This document shows, one piece after another, positions 22,457 through 34,114 of a stretch of 64,000 nucleotides of DNA (the stretch's first letter is position 1; every line of letters starts with the position of its first letter). Source of the stretch: Lumbricus terrestris (Eukaryota > Annelida > Clitellata > Crassiclitellata > Lumbricidae); assembly GCA_949752735.1 (NCBI GenBank), contig OX457053.1, forward strand, positions 11,285,638 to 11,349,637, given 5' to 3'. The notes under the pieces are model-generated. The model saw nothing but the letters and a program-made list of their open reading frames with translations. It made no database searches and had not been told where the DNA came from. The position numbers and the translations under genes are program-made.

Positions 22457-23623
22457 ATGATGGAGGGTGGCGATCATTCGTTGACATGCAAGCTGTGTTT
22501 AAGAGCGGCTGCAAAGTATACGTGCCCGCGTTGTAACGTGCGCTACTGTTCCAGCGAGTGCTACAGAAGCAGGGAGCATCTGGATTGCTCAGAGCTGTTC
22601 TATCGCAACTGCTTCATGGAGGGTCTTCGTTCGATGGACGCTGACGACAGCGAGAAGCACAGGATGGTGGAGATGCTGAAGAGATTCGAGACGGAGAATT
22701 CCGTGAATGCGGAGGAGAGCGACGATGACGATGTGCCCGATCTTGCGGAACGTCTTTCCGGAATCGATTTAGACCAGGATCCGGAAAGGGTGCTGGAGAT
22801 CCTTACGCCTGAGGAATTGAAGGAATTTGAAGCACTGGTGAAGGATGGAAAGAAGAGTGAAATTGTTGAGCTGTGGAACCCTTGGTGGTGTGAAGACCGT
22901 CCTACGTTCCTTGAAGAGGTGCCAAGCAACGACGACGGCGCTTTTACTCGTGTTCCATCGCTACTGCAAGGCGTCGAAGACATCGAGAAGCTGCTGAAGA
23001 CAAAGAAACCTTCCGAGACAATTGTCTTTGATGTTATCAACGCTCTCTTCGGCTACGCATACGTCGCTAGACTTTACAACGGTGATCATCAAAGTTTGTC
23101 GGTGGAGAGTGCACGGTCCATGATCAGTCTGTCACTTTCGTTGGGACAGATGCAATTTTCGGACGTAGCCATGGCTCTTGGCAGTTGTATTTCGTGTACG
23201 GCTGGGCATGACCAGACCATCTTTGTATCATCAGAGTATAGCATTGCAGTCGTACGAGACGTATTGAAAATTCTTGCTGGGCCCAACACATTGAATCCGT
23301 TGCTCTACGTTATGGCCGCGTTGTCCGATAGTCACAAACTGTTTCGAACCGCCCACAAGATCCTGAAGAGGAAACGAAAGAGAAACGTGGAACTCCAACG
23401 GCAGGTGCGTTTGTTTTACACGGTTCAACGAAAGCTGGAGTTCTACGTGAGTTGGGTTAGAGCTGATGGTCTGGCTCTCAAAGAGCTCATTCCTCTGGTG
23501 GAATTGGAACTCTGCACGTTGTCAAGTGAGCTAGCTACGATAGAGTCTAAGAAAGGCAGAATTCAGATGTTGCTTGACGCACACAGACGTGTACAGTCTA
23601 GGAAACTCATAGAGGAACTGTGA
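22457..23623 (+). CDS. ZNHIT2: ZNHIT2, zinc finger HIT domain protein
   Basis: Single coding exon of 388 aa (human 403). The N-terminal zf-HIT finger is intact: Cys11, Cys14, Cys23, Cys26, Cys31, Cys35, His41 and Cys44 (CKLC, CPRC, CSSEC, HLDC). An acidic region (SDDDDVPDLAERL) and a long helical C-terminal part follow, as in ZNHIT2. In other animals this protein works with the R2TP/PAQosome co-chaperone in assembling the U5 snRNP (PRPF8). The start is one of two adjacent ATGs at 22457 and 22460; the longer is given. The frame is open upstream to about 22421 but without an ATG. A good splice acceptor (TTTACTGTAG) ends 8 bp before the ATG, so the 5' UTR is probably spliced. NCBP2AS2 ends 112 bp upstream in the same direction. 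Confidence 0.94.
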   Translation: MMEGGDHSLTCKLCLRAAAKYTCPRCNVRYCSSECYRSREHLDCSELFYRNCFMEGLRSMDADDSEKHRMVEMLKRFETENSVNAEESDDDDVPDLAERLSGIDLDQDPERVLEILTPEELKEFEALVKDGKKSEIVELWNPWWCEDRPTFLEEVPSNDDGAFTRVPSLLQGVEDIEKLLKTKKPSETIVFDVINALFGYAYVARLYNGDHQSLSVESARSMISLSLSLGQMQFSDVAMALGSCISCTAGHDQTIFVSSEYSIAVVRDVLKILAGPNTLNPLLYVMAALSDSHKLFRTAHKILKRKRKRNVELQRQVRLFYTVQRKLEFYVSWVRADGLALKELIPLVELELCTLSSELATIESKKGRIQMLLDAHRRVQSRKLIEEL

Positions 23624-25159
23624 CTTTAGAAATGTCAATACTTACATTACAATTAATACATTAATTTTCAGTCAGCATCTTAAACTGGATTTCTGCACGA
23701 ATGTTTACATAATAACTACTTCAGTTACTAGTGCCGGTGATATGTTTATTTCGGTGGTGATGATCGATAATATGATCATAAAAGCGAATGTTACCAATGT
23801 TGGTGAAACCAAAACTAAGCGTAAAAATACTGTATGTTTTATTACATTTTTTACTACAGTGGTCAATTTTTCTGTCTCAATGCAGCATCTTGCTTGATTG
23901 ACTGTGGGAGGAATAGCTTGCAGAGTAGAGGACTGACCATATGGCCTCCTGTGCACAGACAGAAAAAGATTACCAATATTTGACACTTGCGGTTGCCTCT
24001 AGCTTAAGGAGCTTTTTAAAAACTAGCCCTAATGTTGATTCGACTTGCTGTTTTTCCAAACTGAACGCCTTAAAATGTTGACTATGTGCAGCCCGCATTA
24101 AGGTACATGTAGGTGCTATGGGTGCTGCAGCACCCTGGCCTGCATTTTCGAAGGTGGTGCCAAAATTTTCGGTCTTGTTGTTGGGACAGGGGAAAAATTT
24201 AATCTTATTCGTTGCCGAAAAACCTGTCGGCCTTTCTTTTTTAGTCATTTGTCAAATTTTCAAGAAAAAGATACCATTTCAACCGCCAAAATAGTTGACG
24301 GCCTTTTTTTGTTGTCAGTCATCATAGTCGGGAGTAATGGTAAATCAAATAGGGGGCCACGTACCATGCGATTTTGTAATGGGAGGCTTGGTATCGTGCT
24401 TTTCTCTCCCGCTGCGTTTATTTAATGGCTTGTTGAAACCAAATGGGGGGCCACGTCCATGCAATTTTTAAATGGTGGAGGCCGTGGCCGGATTGGCCCC
24501 CTGAATCCGCCTCTGTTCATACTCGTTAGTAAACATGGTATAATTATTATGTGCCTGGTGGACCTGTGGTTGACTGAAGGGGCCCGGAAAGTTGTCAGCA
24601 CCGGGGCCCACACTTGCCTTAATGCGGTCCTGGCTGTGTGATCTCCAGTCATGCTTGATCCGGTTGCGAAAAACGGCCATAACATCACGTAAGGACCCAC
24701 CACAAGCATATTGAAAATAGCGGTGCTATATAAATTCATGAGATTATGATGTTTGGCATATGTAAACAGATGTACATTATAACAAGAACATTGAATTGGA
24801 GCTGTCACGAAAAGGCATTAAAGAAATTTTTAATGAAAATTCTGCTTTATGATCTCTAAGGAGATCGATCAATTCACATCCAATGATCCAAGGTTCCTTT
24901 GCAAGTATATGCCAGCGCCTAAAATTATTTACGACGATTTCAGTGAAAACCTGGAGAGAATGTCACGCTGGTACAAAGCATCTTTTTTAGAGTCCTTGCA
25001 ATGCTTCTATAGCTCTGACATTAATTATGTCTTTCTATTGGCTTCCCATGAAGCACAGAATTAATTTTAAAATCGGTGTCACTGGTTATTGGGCAGGATT
25101 CTACTAGTCTGCCATTATCCATACGAACATTGTTTCGATCATATCCTGAAAGCTTTTGA
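23624..25159. other. Convergent spacer between ZNHIT2 and NEPRO
   Basis: Contains transposon-like G-rich termini at about 24100-24520 (GGCCCCCTGAATCCGCCTCTG, a typical MITE end, at 24497-24517) and a LINE trace at 25028-25080 whose frame reads YWLPMKHRINFKI. A 71-codon ATG frame at 24849-25064 is not recognised and probably not a gene. Confidence 0.5.
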
Positions 25160-28100
25160 TCATTTCTTTAACACAGCGTTCCTCTTTAAGAAAACTCGGA
25201 CAATCTTTTGTCCATCTTTTAGGATCTTGTCGTTTTCCCGTCTCCGTACCATTCTGTCTTTCTTCATGTTTCGCGACGTCCTCTTCAGCTGTTTTAGCCC
25301 CATGAGACATTTCTTAATTCCTCGGAACTGCGCGCCAGCGTGCGCTGCGCTGAACGTCTTAACGACCAGGTGCAGTTGACTAACGTTGTCGGCAGCGTTG
25401 ACTTGTTTGCGCCAGTCGGAAAACTCCGACTTGGTTAGAACACGGAAGTTTTTCGCGGCCGATGCAGAAGGCAAGTCGCTTGAATCATCAGGCCGTAGAA
25501 TCTTTTTAACTTCTTCCATTATGTCCACAGTCCTCTGTTTGCCTCGGGATTTCTTGACTTTTTCGCTGCCGACGCGGAAGCTCTCCAGTCTACCGTCTGG
25601 TGACGCTGTGTCGTTAAGCAGTGGAAGTGGAGTTGTCCGAGTTATAAGTTCTCCGATATCGTCCGGTTCCTGGTGGATGATGTGTTGTTTACTGGTGGAA
25701 ACGAAGTCCTGGTTCCTACAAGACCGTGGTGGATCGAGAGATTTGTCTCGTCGAATTTCCGTGGAATTTGTGTTGTTAGCTTCTATGCCGCCAATACCTG
25801 GTACTCTGCACAAGACAATAAAACATTTCTACAGTTCACAATATTTAGTATATAAACATAAAATAGAACATCCTGAATTGAAGTTTACGCTAATTAGATT
25901 AGATATAAATTTAAAAAAATTATATCGTTTTTGATGTTTTGACGCCGCTAAAAAAATTGATCAAATGGAATATATAATATGCCTAAGATTGTCTTTGTTG
26001 AAGCCACAGTGAAATATCCTCTGGCAGAACTTCCTCTCCAGTTAGCTAAAAGAGAACATAAGAGTTCATGTCCAAGTCTATTGACTTTGTCTTAGGATGA
26101 GTGTAGAAAATTAGATAAAGAATGATTCAAGATGTTCCGTTTTATGTACAACGCCACAGTAATTAGATTAGATAATTTGTCATCATTAATGAACATCGGG
26201 TGGCTTTCTATGCAAAACACATGATAAGTAATTTTATTCATTCATCCAATGTAACACAGAGCAACATGCTTTCACAATAAGAATCAAAAGAATCACATAA
26301 AAGATCAAAGAAACTGAGAACAACTTCTGGTAAACTAGAAAACTCGAAGGGCTAGGCATAAAAATTAATTAAAACGAACTCGCAGTCACAAAGCTAAATT
26401 TACCTTTGGTTCATTGTTTCACGAAGCCACAGTGAAATATCCTCTGGCAGAACTTCCTCTCCAGTTAGCTAAAAGAGAACATAAGAGTTCATGTTCATGT
26501 TGTGATATTCAATAAAGGTTCCATTCGTATATTACGTAGGTAAAAAGAAATCGTATTTTCGACTCTCGCTCCCCTTATTGCAATTTGCACATTTTGCAAA
26601 CCTCCATGCGTACGTACTTATAAGCTTCTCTACACCTTAAAAAATTTATCAATTACAGTCATTCATGAACAATTTATTTTACTGTACGTTACTTGTTTTT
26701 TTTAAAACATCATGGTTGCTAGCTAAACTTTGTTAAGTGTTATGGACTACTGTTTATAATGTAATGAAATGCCATCAGACAACTATAGGATATTACAGAA
26801 CGTCAATGAACAGGGTGCACCAAAAAAATACCCCCTAGGTTTTTTGCCAACATCTTGGCCAAAAGTAAGAATTTCGAAATGAAATTTTACAGTCTTAAAG
26901 ACAATTCATATTTACACATGATGGCCAGATTTCATCAAAATATTTCAAACAGAACAAAAGTTGTACCACTTTTAGGGAGGCCACCCACACGTTTTTTGAC
27001 GATTCAAAAACGTAACGCAACAAACTTGGCTAAAAACCTGCAGCAAACTGCATTGTCTTTACAGGTAACAGCCATCTAATATTGTACGTATAGCACTCCC
27101 ATTTGCCCGTAAAGATGTTCCCATAAAACAATTTTATTAAAACAAGAGAAAGCACAACTGATTCTAAAGTTTAATTTACTGGCAACTCTGAGCTTACCAG
27201 CGACTGACACGATGGTCTCATTGTTTTCATCCAAGCCAACAGCGCTTCATAGCAGAGCGACAGCTCGCGTAATAAAGATCTGCAAAGTGCCCTAATATTG
27301 AAAAAGAAATGTCAAATGATGTAACATACATCCTCAATCTATGCAGCATTTTCTATCAAATTAATTCAAAGTTTATTATCTTATGCTAGACTGTTATCAA
27401 CTACAAGTAGTCAGTTCTAAGTACAAAACAAATTATTTTTAATTGGAGGTTTAGGGTAATGGTAACACTCAGGCGTGAAGGGCTTGCGGATGCAGGATTG
27501 CTTCCCGCTAGCTTCCTAATGTCGACTGAGCCTTCCATTTGGCAGATGGCATTGGTAAAATTAGCATTATGGCCATTATGGCGCATTGCATAGCAGCTAA
27601 CAGTTAATTTGACTCCTGTAATAACTTGTGATCATCCATTCATACCATGAATTGCAATCATACTGCGTTGATTCAGTATGAAATTAAACGAAGATTATTA
27701 TAATTATTATTATCCAGAAGACAGTCTTCCACATACCAAATACGACTGACGCAAGCTGTGATGACCATCATACTCGTAACAAAGAGACCCGCGGACATCT
27801 GACGGCTGAGATTGCTGAAATTGGAATTTTTAAAAAAATATTTTAATGCAACACAAACCATACCACAAACTTTTGTAACAGTCATAGCTTAAAATGCCTC
27901 TCTTTCTCTACAGAGGTCATTGCTTATCGCTTCCCTTAAAATTCCCAAGGTGGCGTATTTTTCTGAAAATGGCATCATAAGTATATTAAAATGGAAATCA
28001 ACGCATGTATTAATTCAGTTTTAAAATATTCCTGCATGTCTATGCTTAACTGCAAATATAAAAATATGAGCTTTGTTTATTTTTCATGTTTTGAGCATGT

Positions 28101-30338
28101 ACTGTCTGTGGTTCGAAATGCCCAGCACACAATTATAATATGGTGTCCAGTGGTATGCTACTCACAGCAAACTGGTTTTTCTAAGATTCTGGGTGCCAAA
28201 GAGTTGTGTCTTGCAGAGAAGGGAACGTCTTTAACCAGTTAGCCAACCTAATCAATTTGAGAACTGCCAATTGTACCACACTTGAATTAGACTTGGTACA
28301 AACAAAATATATGCAACAATATAATTATTTTTACAATAATTGTTTATTTACAAAAATAACTTACTTGTAGGCACAGAGGCAGAGCTGAGTACTTCTGCTC
28401 ATCAGTGCACTGGCACCAAGTAACTGCAACAGCGTAAATTCCACCACTTGTTTCGTTGGAAGATAAATGTCTTTTTCCTGCTTGCTCAACTTGCTGTAAA
28501 ATAGATTGAAAATCTATACTTTTATCGGTCTCGAAAACAGGACAAAAGTTTCGTTTAGACTAAAATAACAACTCTGAACATAGTAGTAGCCAGTCAGTTG
28601 GAGGGCTCACATTGTGGCATGTAGACTATGGGTTTGCAGTATAGTTTTTCGTTCATCTATTCACCTCATTGGCTGCATTCCTAACTATGCCCCTGTCTCT
28701 GCCTATATGCATGACGTTCTTCACTGGCTTCCTGTCTCTCAGAGTATCTCCTACCGAGTTGCTGTGCTTGTTTGGCGATGCCTTCATGATTGTGCTCCAT
28801 CTTTTCTCATCTTTGCCAACCTGATGCTGGGACATTAAATTGTGGCTCTAAATAAATGCAGTGTAAAAATCGCTTTAACGTAACGGTAAAAATCAAAATA
28901 ATTGAACTTACAATGATTGCTGTATCAGTAGCTGAAAACACATACCCAGGAATAGTAGCCAGAAGTTGTTTTAGATTCTTGCCCATTTGCATCTCCTCGA
29001 ACCGTCTAAGGCATTTTTCAATCTAAAAACGTCAAACAAGGAAAAACCTGGTGAACCTCAGTAACAGCAGCAGACAATTCAAGGTACTGGACTCGGCTGA
29101 GCAAAATCTGCTCTCAGTCCATTTTGCTTGTAACTCCACTGTGCCATGCCTTCTCAATGGCAGGACCCTCAACCTGGACTGGCCTCCGATTGACGTTCTG
29201 CTCCCTCTCTAGAACTCCACAAGTGCTGGAAATTCCAGTCTCATCTTAAGACAATTTTTTAATTGACTGCACTGGGGTTAGGAGCGCCTCTGAGCAGTCC
29301 CCTTGAAGAGGTGCTACACAAATTCTCTTAATAATAATAATTAATAATTAAAGCAACAGCGTTACCATTTAACTTTTCCCACTCCATTTAACCAAATCAA
29401 TGTGCTCACTGAGTTGGTTGGTGGGGGGGTGCAAGTGGAACTGGAATCTTAAAACAAATTTCTGCTAGAATGAGAATTTGAACCTCTGACTGACAACCCA
29501 GTAACCTGATCACTAAAATGAGTAGCACAACTGAAGAACTGAATCCAGACTTCACCTGTTTCATGTCTCCGAGGCATTTTTCACGTCTCCATTGATTGGA
29601 GAACTTGTAGAAGAGACGAGCCAACGTCGCCGTTTCCGATTTCAACGACTCATCTTTTTCGCTTATTTGAAGCAAATCAAAGACTTTACTTCTTGCTTCC
29701 ATCATCGGTACTAAAAACATTGAAAGCAATTTCAGAGACAATCACAAACGCAAAATCATACTAATAACTCGACTTCCTAACACAACAGCAAGTCCAAGAA
29801 TTCTCAGTTGAAAAGAGCAGTGTTAACTGTGGTGATATAAGACGCTGCAGAACACTCTAAAAGTTGTCCACTATTTATAAAGTCATGCAATTTATGATTG
29901 TCTACAAATTGCTGGGGTAACACTAGCAATTCTTTGTGCTGGTGAAAGGATAAGACGACACAAGAAAGGGATACAGCATGTAACTTGAAGATCTAGTTTA
30001 AATATGCAAATTAATAAGAACCACTTTACATATAAAGCGCATCAAAAACACATATAGGCTACCATTTTAATATGCCATCTACAATCAATACCAAAATGAT
30101 AGTTGCTGCAGATTTACACTGGCTGATTTTTAATTGGTTCAATCTGTGAATGAACAGAAGATAAATATGTGCATTTTCTAACATGAACTACAGTTGGTAT
30201 TCATCAACAACTGGAATACAACAGAATTGATTTTTAAAAATAAGATCAAATCTTACCTTTAACGATTTCTTTCAGATCATACTTTTCTGTCGCTGCTGGT
30301 GGTGCTCGAAGGTAACGGTTATTCCACAATGTCAACAT
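25160..30338 (-). CDS. NEPRO: NEPRO (nucleolus and neural progenitor protein), complete
   Basis: Eight exons in transcript order: 30338-30257, 29710-29556, 29022-28946, 28493-28365, 27814-27737, 27291-27198, 26468-26404 and 25805-25160 (TGA). All phases match, giving 441 aa; human NEPRO is 567 aa. The start has WNNRYLRAPPA like the human PWNRVRIPKAG. Exons 2-3 match its helical region (IEKCLRRFEEMQMGKNL), exon 4 has TKQVVEFTLLQLLGA, and exons 5-6 match the VSRLWVLYKG...LLYEPL segment. The last exon has the SFVQRFR-like segment (SEFSDWRKQVNAA) and a very basic C-terminus. The human gene is linked to nucleolar function and, through anauxetic dysplasia, to RNase MRP biology. Exon 7 has a second copy of its acceptor half at 26000-26071. 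The exon 3 donor could alternatively lie 32 bp further on. Confidence 0.9.
26000..26071 (-). pseudogene. Duplicated acceptor half of NEPRO exon 7
   Basis: These 72 bp are identical to 26423-26494: the polypyrimidine tract, the acceptor AG and the first 46 nt of exon 7. The copy then diverges: the reading goes from LWL to QQRQS and a TAG, with no donor at the old position. If used instead of exon 7 it would end the protein early. It lies downstream (in transcript direction) of the functional exon. Confidence 0.85.
26812..26995. mobile_element. Diverged relative of the MITE at 4551
   Basis: Shares ACATCTTGGCC, AATTTCGAAATGAAATTT, TTACACATGATGGCCAG and TATTTCAAACAGAACAA with 4551-4730; its ends are degraded (ACAGGGTGCACCA). 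In a NEPRO intron. Confidence 0.7.
27445..27713 (+). repeat. SINE-B in NEPRO intron 5
   Basis: Head (GGTTTAGGGTAATGGTAAC), GACTCCTGTAATAACTTGTG body and ATT tail as at 20429. The SINE is antisense to NEPRO and its tail ends 23 bp from the 3' edge of NEPRO exon 5 (27737). Confidence 0.8.
28610..28840 (+). mobile_element. LINE reverse transcriptase fragment
   Basis: Frames read CIPNYAPVSAYMHDVLHWLP, then ISYRVAVLVWRCLHD and APSFL. LHWLPV-x-x-R-I-x-Y is the hallmark of the RT C-terminal region in many animal LINEs. In NEPRO intron 3, opposite strand. Confidence 0.75.
29041..29350 (+). mobile_element. LINE 3' end with GCGCCTCTGAG tail
   Basis: Weak coding trace (LNWPPIDVLLPL), then GGAGCGCCTCTGAGCAG and CTTGAAGAGGTGCTACACAAA with AAT repeats. 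The tail is the same as in SINE-A and the LINE at 33370. In NEPRO intron 2. Confidence 0.55.
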
Positions 30339-31699
30339 ATTTGCCACCAATGCAAATTAAGATATTAGTGAAGGCTTTGTCTGCACTACAAGAAGAATGT
30401 CAAAATACATTGTTCAAACTATTCACTTTATAGTTCATCACTATAATAAATATTGCTACACTGTTAAACAGAAACGAACAGTTAATCTTTGAATATCAGC
30501 ATCCCAATATCAACATTTGATAAGACAGCCAGCTTCCTCCCAGAACCGAACTTATTTTGATCCCTAATCTGACAGCAAAGCTAAATGTCATCCATGAGTT
30601 GTGCCTTAGCGGAATCCTGAAGATTTCATATACTGTGAACATCCGAGGCACAGAAGTTTTCAGATGTTTTGGAACAAAGTCATATCGGATACGATTGAAT
30701 CTAGAAGACTCCGTATGGTGTTTGGGCAATATATACGGTGCTATAGCAGGCATGACCAAGACATGGTGCTTTGAGCCTAGAATTCTAGATTGATGTCTCG
30801 CAATGTCTGAAATTGGAAACAATCCACAAAAATCGTTTATTGGTTCTCCTCTTCTTCAAATTTCCTATAAGCTCCAAACGCCACTGCGCTGGTGCTTTGG
30901 ACCGTACTCCTAGATTTTAGTGTAATTATTAATTTCTATAGCGCCGCTCAAAGCAGTGGTTATTCGTTAGCGCCTTCGGTGCAAAAGCCTGCGAGAAAAG
31001 AGATAGGTCGCATGATTTATATTGATTGTCTGCTTGCCCGATGCTACAATCTTAACGTGGAACCGAATCTTACCTTACTTATCTATTGATAGCATTATAT
31101 TTAATGAACACATTCGAAAAGGTGACTTTATATAGCTTTAGTCCGGCGCAGTAAAAATCTCGAGATTCGATCAGGAATTCCCGTAAAGGCCAATTATTAA
31201 AAAAATTGAACCTGTATTTAATGCTATAAAGACACATAATCCGTACCGAATAACAAGTAATAGACATACCAGAACAGATTAACTTAATAACAAAACACAC
31301 GTGTTTATTGTACGCTACATTGTAAATAACTATGATCTTGTTGCTTGATCTTTGTTGCCACAATTTCGATACAGAAACATGATGGCAGCTAATGTTATCT
31401 TTGCAAAAGTAATTCACTGCAGATCACAGTAAATTAGCATTTATGCCAATTGAAGATCTCTCTGCTGATAATAGTGCTTAACCAGCAAAAATCCACAAAT
31501 AATGTATATTTCATGTTCTCCGTGACCCGTGCCCACTGCAGCGAGATTCATTTAATAGTTTTCTGCAAAGGGTTGACAATTAAATTCTTCTCAATAAATC
31601 AATCAAGATCAAATCAAAATAAATTTATTGATACCAGGAATACAAGGTGTTAAATAATAAATTATAATAATAATATAATATAATATAATCGGCATAATC

Positions 31700-32219
31700 A
31701 GTTACATCAGGGCCTACATATCTCGAAGCTGGACGTAATATTTCAAGCTATCGTTGTCTCTAGAGTCATGTATGCACTACCTTCATTTGCTGGATTTCTC
31801 ACGGCACATGATATTGCGCGCGTCAACGCTGCCCTAAAAAAGGCTTGTCGATGGCAAATCTCTGAGAAAATTCATACAGTGGAAGAGCTGATTGCTCGAG
31901 CAGACAAGAAGCTCTTCAAGAGAGCTCAATTCTTTGGCCATTGCATTCACCAGCTCCTGCCACCTCTTCGGGAGGACAAGTATCAACTTCGCAAGAGAGG
32001 ACATCCTTTCCTGTTGCCTCTCGTTAAAACAAATTTGTTTAAAAACAGTTTCATTAACAGATGCATTTATAATTATATTTAGATACAAGCTAACATGATT
32101 TTAATTGCTGTTCTCTATCGTAGTTAGATATATGTATGTATTCGTTTTTGTTATACAATGTAATGCATGTGCGCTTGACATATGCAAATAAAGGCTACTT
32201 ACTTACTTACTTACTTACT
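31700..32219 (+). mobile_element. 5'-truncated LINE, RT C-terminus and 3' UTR
   Basis: Open coding to 32082: LDVIFQAIVVSRVMYALPSF, then ARVNAALKKACRW, VEELIARADKKLF and RKRGHPFLLP before a stop. This is the conserved C-terminal region of CR1/L2-like reverse transcriptases. The 3' UTR ends in (TTAC)n at about 32195-32219. The lack of stops suggests a fairly recent insertion. Confidence 0.85.
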
Positions 32220-33369
32220 TCATAGTGAACGTTGAGACCGTTTCTTACTTATTATTCTGTCCGGCATAATTTTATTCGCTTTCTATTATGAGTTCTTTGT
32301 AGGTAGGTGTGAGATCGTGCTGCCATCTATGTTTTCTGCCGATCATTGCCGATTGAAATTGTAAATCGTTTGAGCAAGAGTTTGAGGGCTTCTGGCTACA
32401 GTCTGTAATTTTTCGGATTTATATAAAGTTGCTTGTTTTGTCGGACCATTCGGCGAAGTGCCGATAAGATTTTAGACTGTGATTTTTCGAGATGGTTGTG
32501 CATCGTGATTTTAATTACACTACGGCTACACCGCTAGACGGTCATTCTATAACGTCTTAGTTTTTGAGCTGAAGCGACAAGATATCGTCTTGATTTATTG
32601 GGATTTGCGATTTTTTTGCTTTCGGATTGATATCGAGGACTTCAATCACTTGCTGTCAGAGAAGTGTAAGTGCTAATTGATGTAACGATGTGATTGTGAA
32701 ATAGACGGTCATTGAGGTCATTCTAATAACCTGAGTAATCGCGTCAGAATTCTGCTATGTTGCCAAAAATGGGGTCTGAATCTCTGAAACCCGAATACCA
32801 GAAAACGCTGAAAATGCACCAAAGCTCGATTTTCCGAGAATAGTTTTATAGAAAGTGGCCAAACTCACGAAAGCTATGTAGAGTTTAATTAAATGCATGA
32901 CTTAATTGTTGTGTAACTAGCGTTGTTGATGACACAAGTTCAGTATCTAGAGATCATTATGGTGTGTGAAAATCGATTTTGGGGATCCGACTGAAATTCG
33001 TTTCGGGGATTTGGACCACATCTGTAATATCTTGCATGGTGAAATGCTAGTCCCCATAGCTTTGAAATTGTAAATGGTTTGAGCAAGAGTTGCGGTTGCA
33101 GACAAAATGTATGAGACGAAACAAGCATAGGCCATAGATATATTTTGCATTCTAATTTCATGAAGTCCCATTAGACCAATAATAATTATTGCAATTCACG
33201 AGTCGTGGTTTTCGAAACAGCGCAATTTAATTTTTCGTATAAGAAAATAAATTTTCTACAACAGAAGGCCTATATTTCTCAGGCACTATACATGTTTTAA
33301 TGCATTTCGTTGAGATTGGGGTTCCGTGAGAAAAATATTAGAGTGCGAAGAGTTCCGTGGCCCGATAAG

Positions 33370-33895
33370 TTTGGGAAATGCTGCCTTAATCTATGCATTT
33401 ATATGTTCTCGAATTGACTACTGCAATGCTCTTCTCATTGGTCTTCCTAAAGGTTGTCTATCTCCGATTCAGTGCTCAACTCAGCTGCTAGACTGATTGC
33501 CTGCTTTCCCAAGTACTCTTGCATCTCTACCATTATGTTTGATGAGCTTCACTGCTTCCTCTTCATGGTCACATTTAAGATCCTCATTCTGATCCTAGAA
33601 GGCTCAACGGGGCCTTGCCCCCAAAATCTGACTAATGTTATACTTCGTCCTCACTCAGCTTCCTCCCACCGTCCACTTCGTTCATCCAGCAGACTTAACC
33701 TCACGGTTCCTCATTCTAGAACTGCTATGGCTCAGTCTTGATCATTTGCCTCAATGGGACTTTTCTTCGGAATGCGCTTTCCCATTCAGTCTCTCTTCTG
33801 CCTCGTCTCTTCTGAGAATCTACGTTCTCACGGTTTCTTGCACACTGGGAGCGCCTCTGAACAGTTCACCCTACTAGAGGCGCTTTATAAATGAT
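33370..33895 (+). mobile_element. L2/CR1-like LINE 3' end
   Basis: Broken frames read FICSRIDYCNALLIGLP, LNSAARLIACFPK, DELHCFL and PHSRTAMAQS, the order seen at the end of L2-type RT. It closes with GGAGCGCCTCTGAACAG, CTAGAGGCGCTTTATAAATG and A-rich DNA. Confidence 0.8.
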
Positions 33896-34114
33896 TAAAT
33901 ACAATAAAATACAATCGATTTTTTCTATAGGTTTATTAGTCGTTGGATCCAAAATTTTGTGGCTATGCACCAGAAGATATGTTATAGTAGAGCAGTGGTT
34001 CCCAATCTGTGGCCCGCAGGCCAAAAGTGGCCTACAAGGCCTTAAAAATGGCCCTCAACCTCTCACGTCTTCAAACTAAGAAAAAGTGGCCCTAAAGTAA
34101 AAAAAGTTTAGGAA

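Noticed and set aside
24849..25064. 71-codon frame with an ATG
   Set aside because: Not recognised, and its 3' part overlaps a LINE trace in another frame.
28914..28945. Longer NEPRO exon 3 using the GTAAGT donor near 28912
   Set aside because: It would need a non-standard acceptor for exon 4; the GTATGT donor at 28944-28945 with the TTTTACAG acceptor gives a clean phase. Not fully excluded.
30496..30822. 108-codon minus-strand frame upstream of NEPRO, overlapped by a plus-strand frame
   Set aside because: No recognised family and no splice-compatible link to NEPRO; the real NEPRO start at 30338 lies downstream of it.
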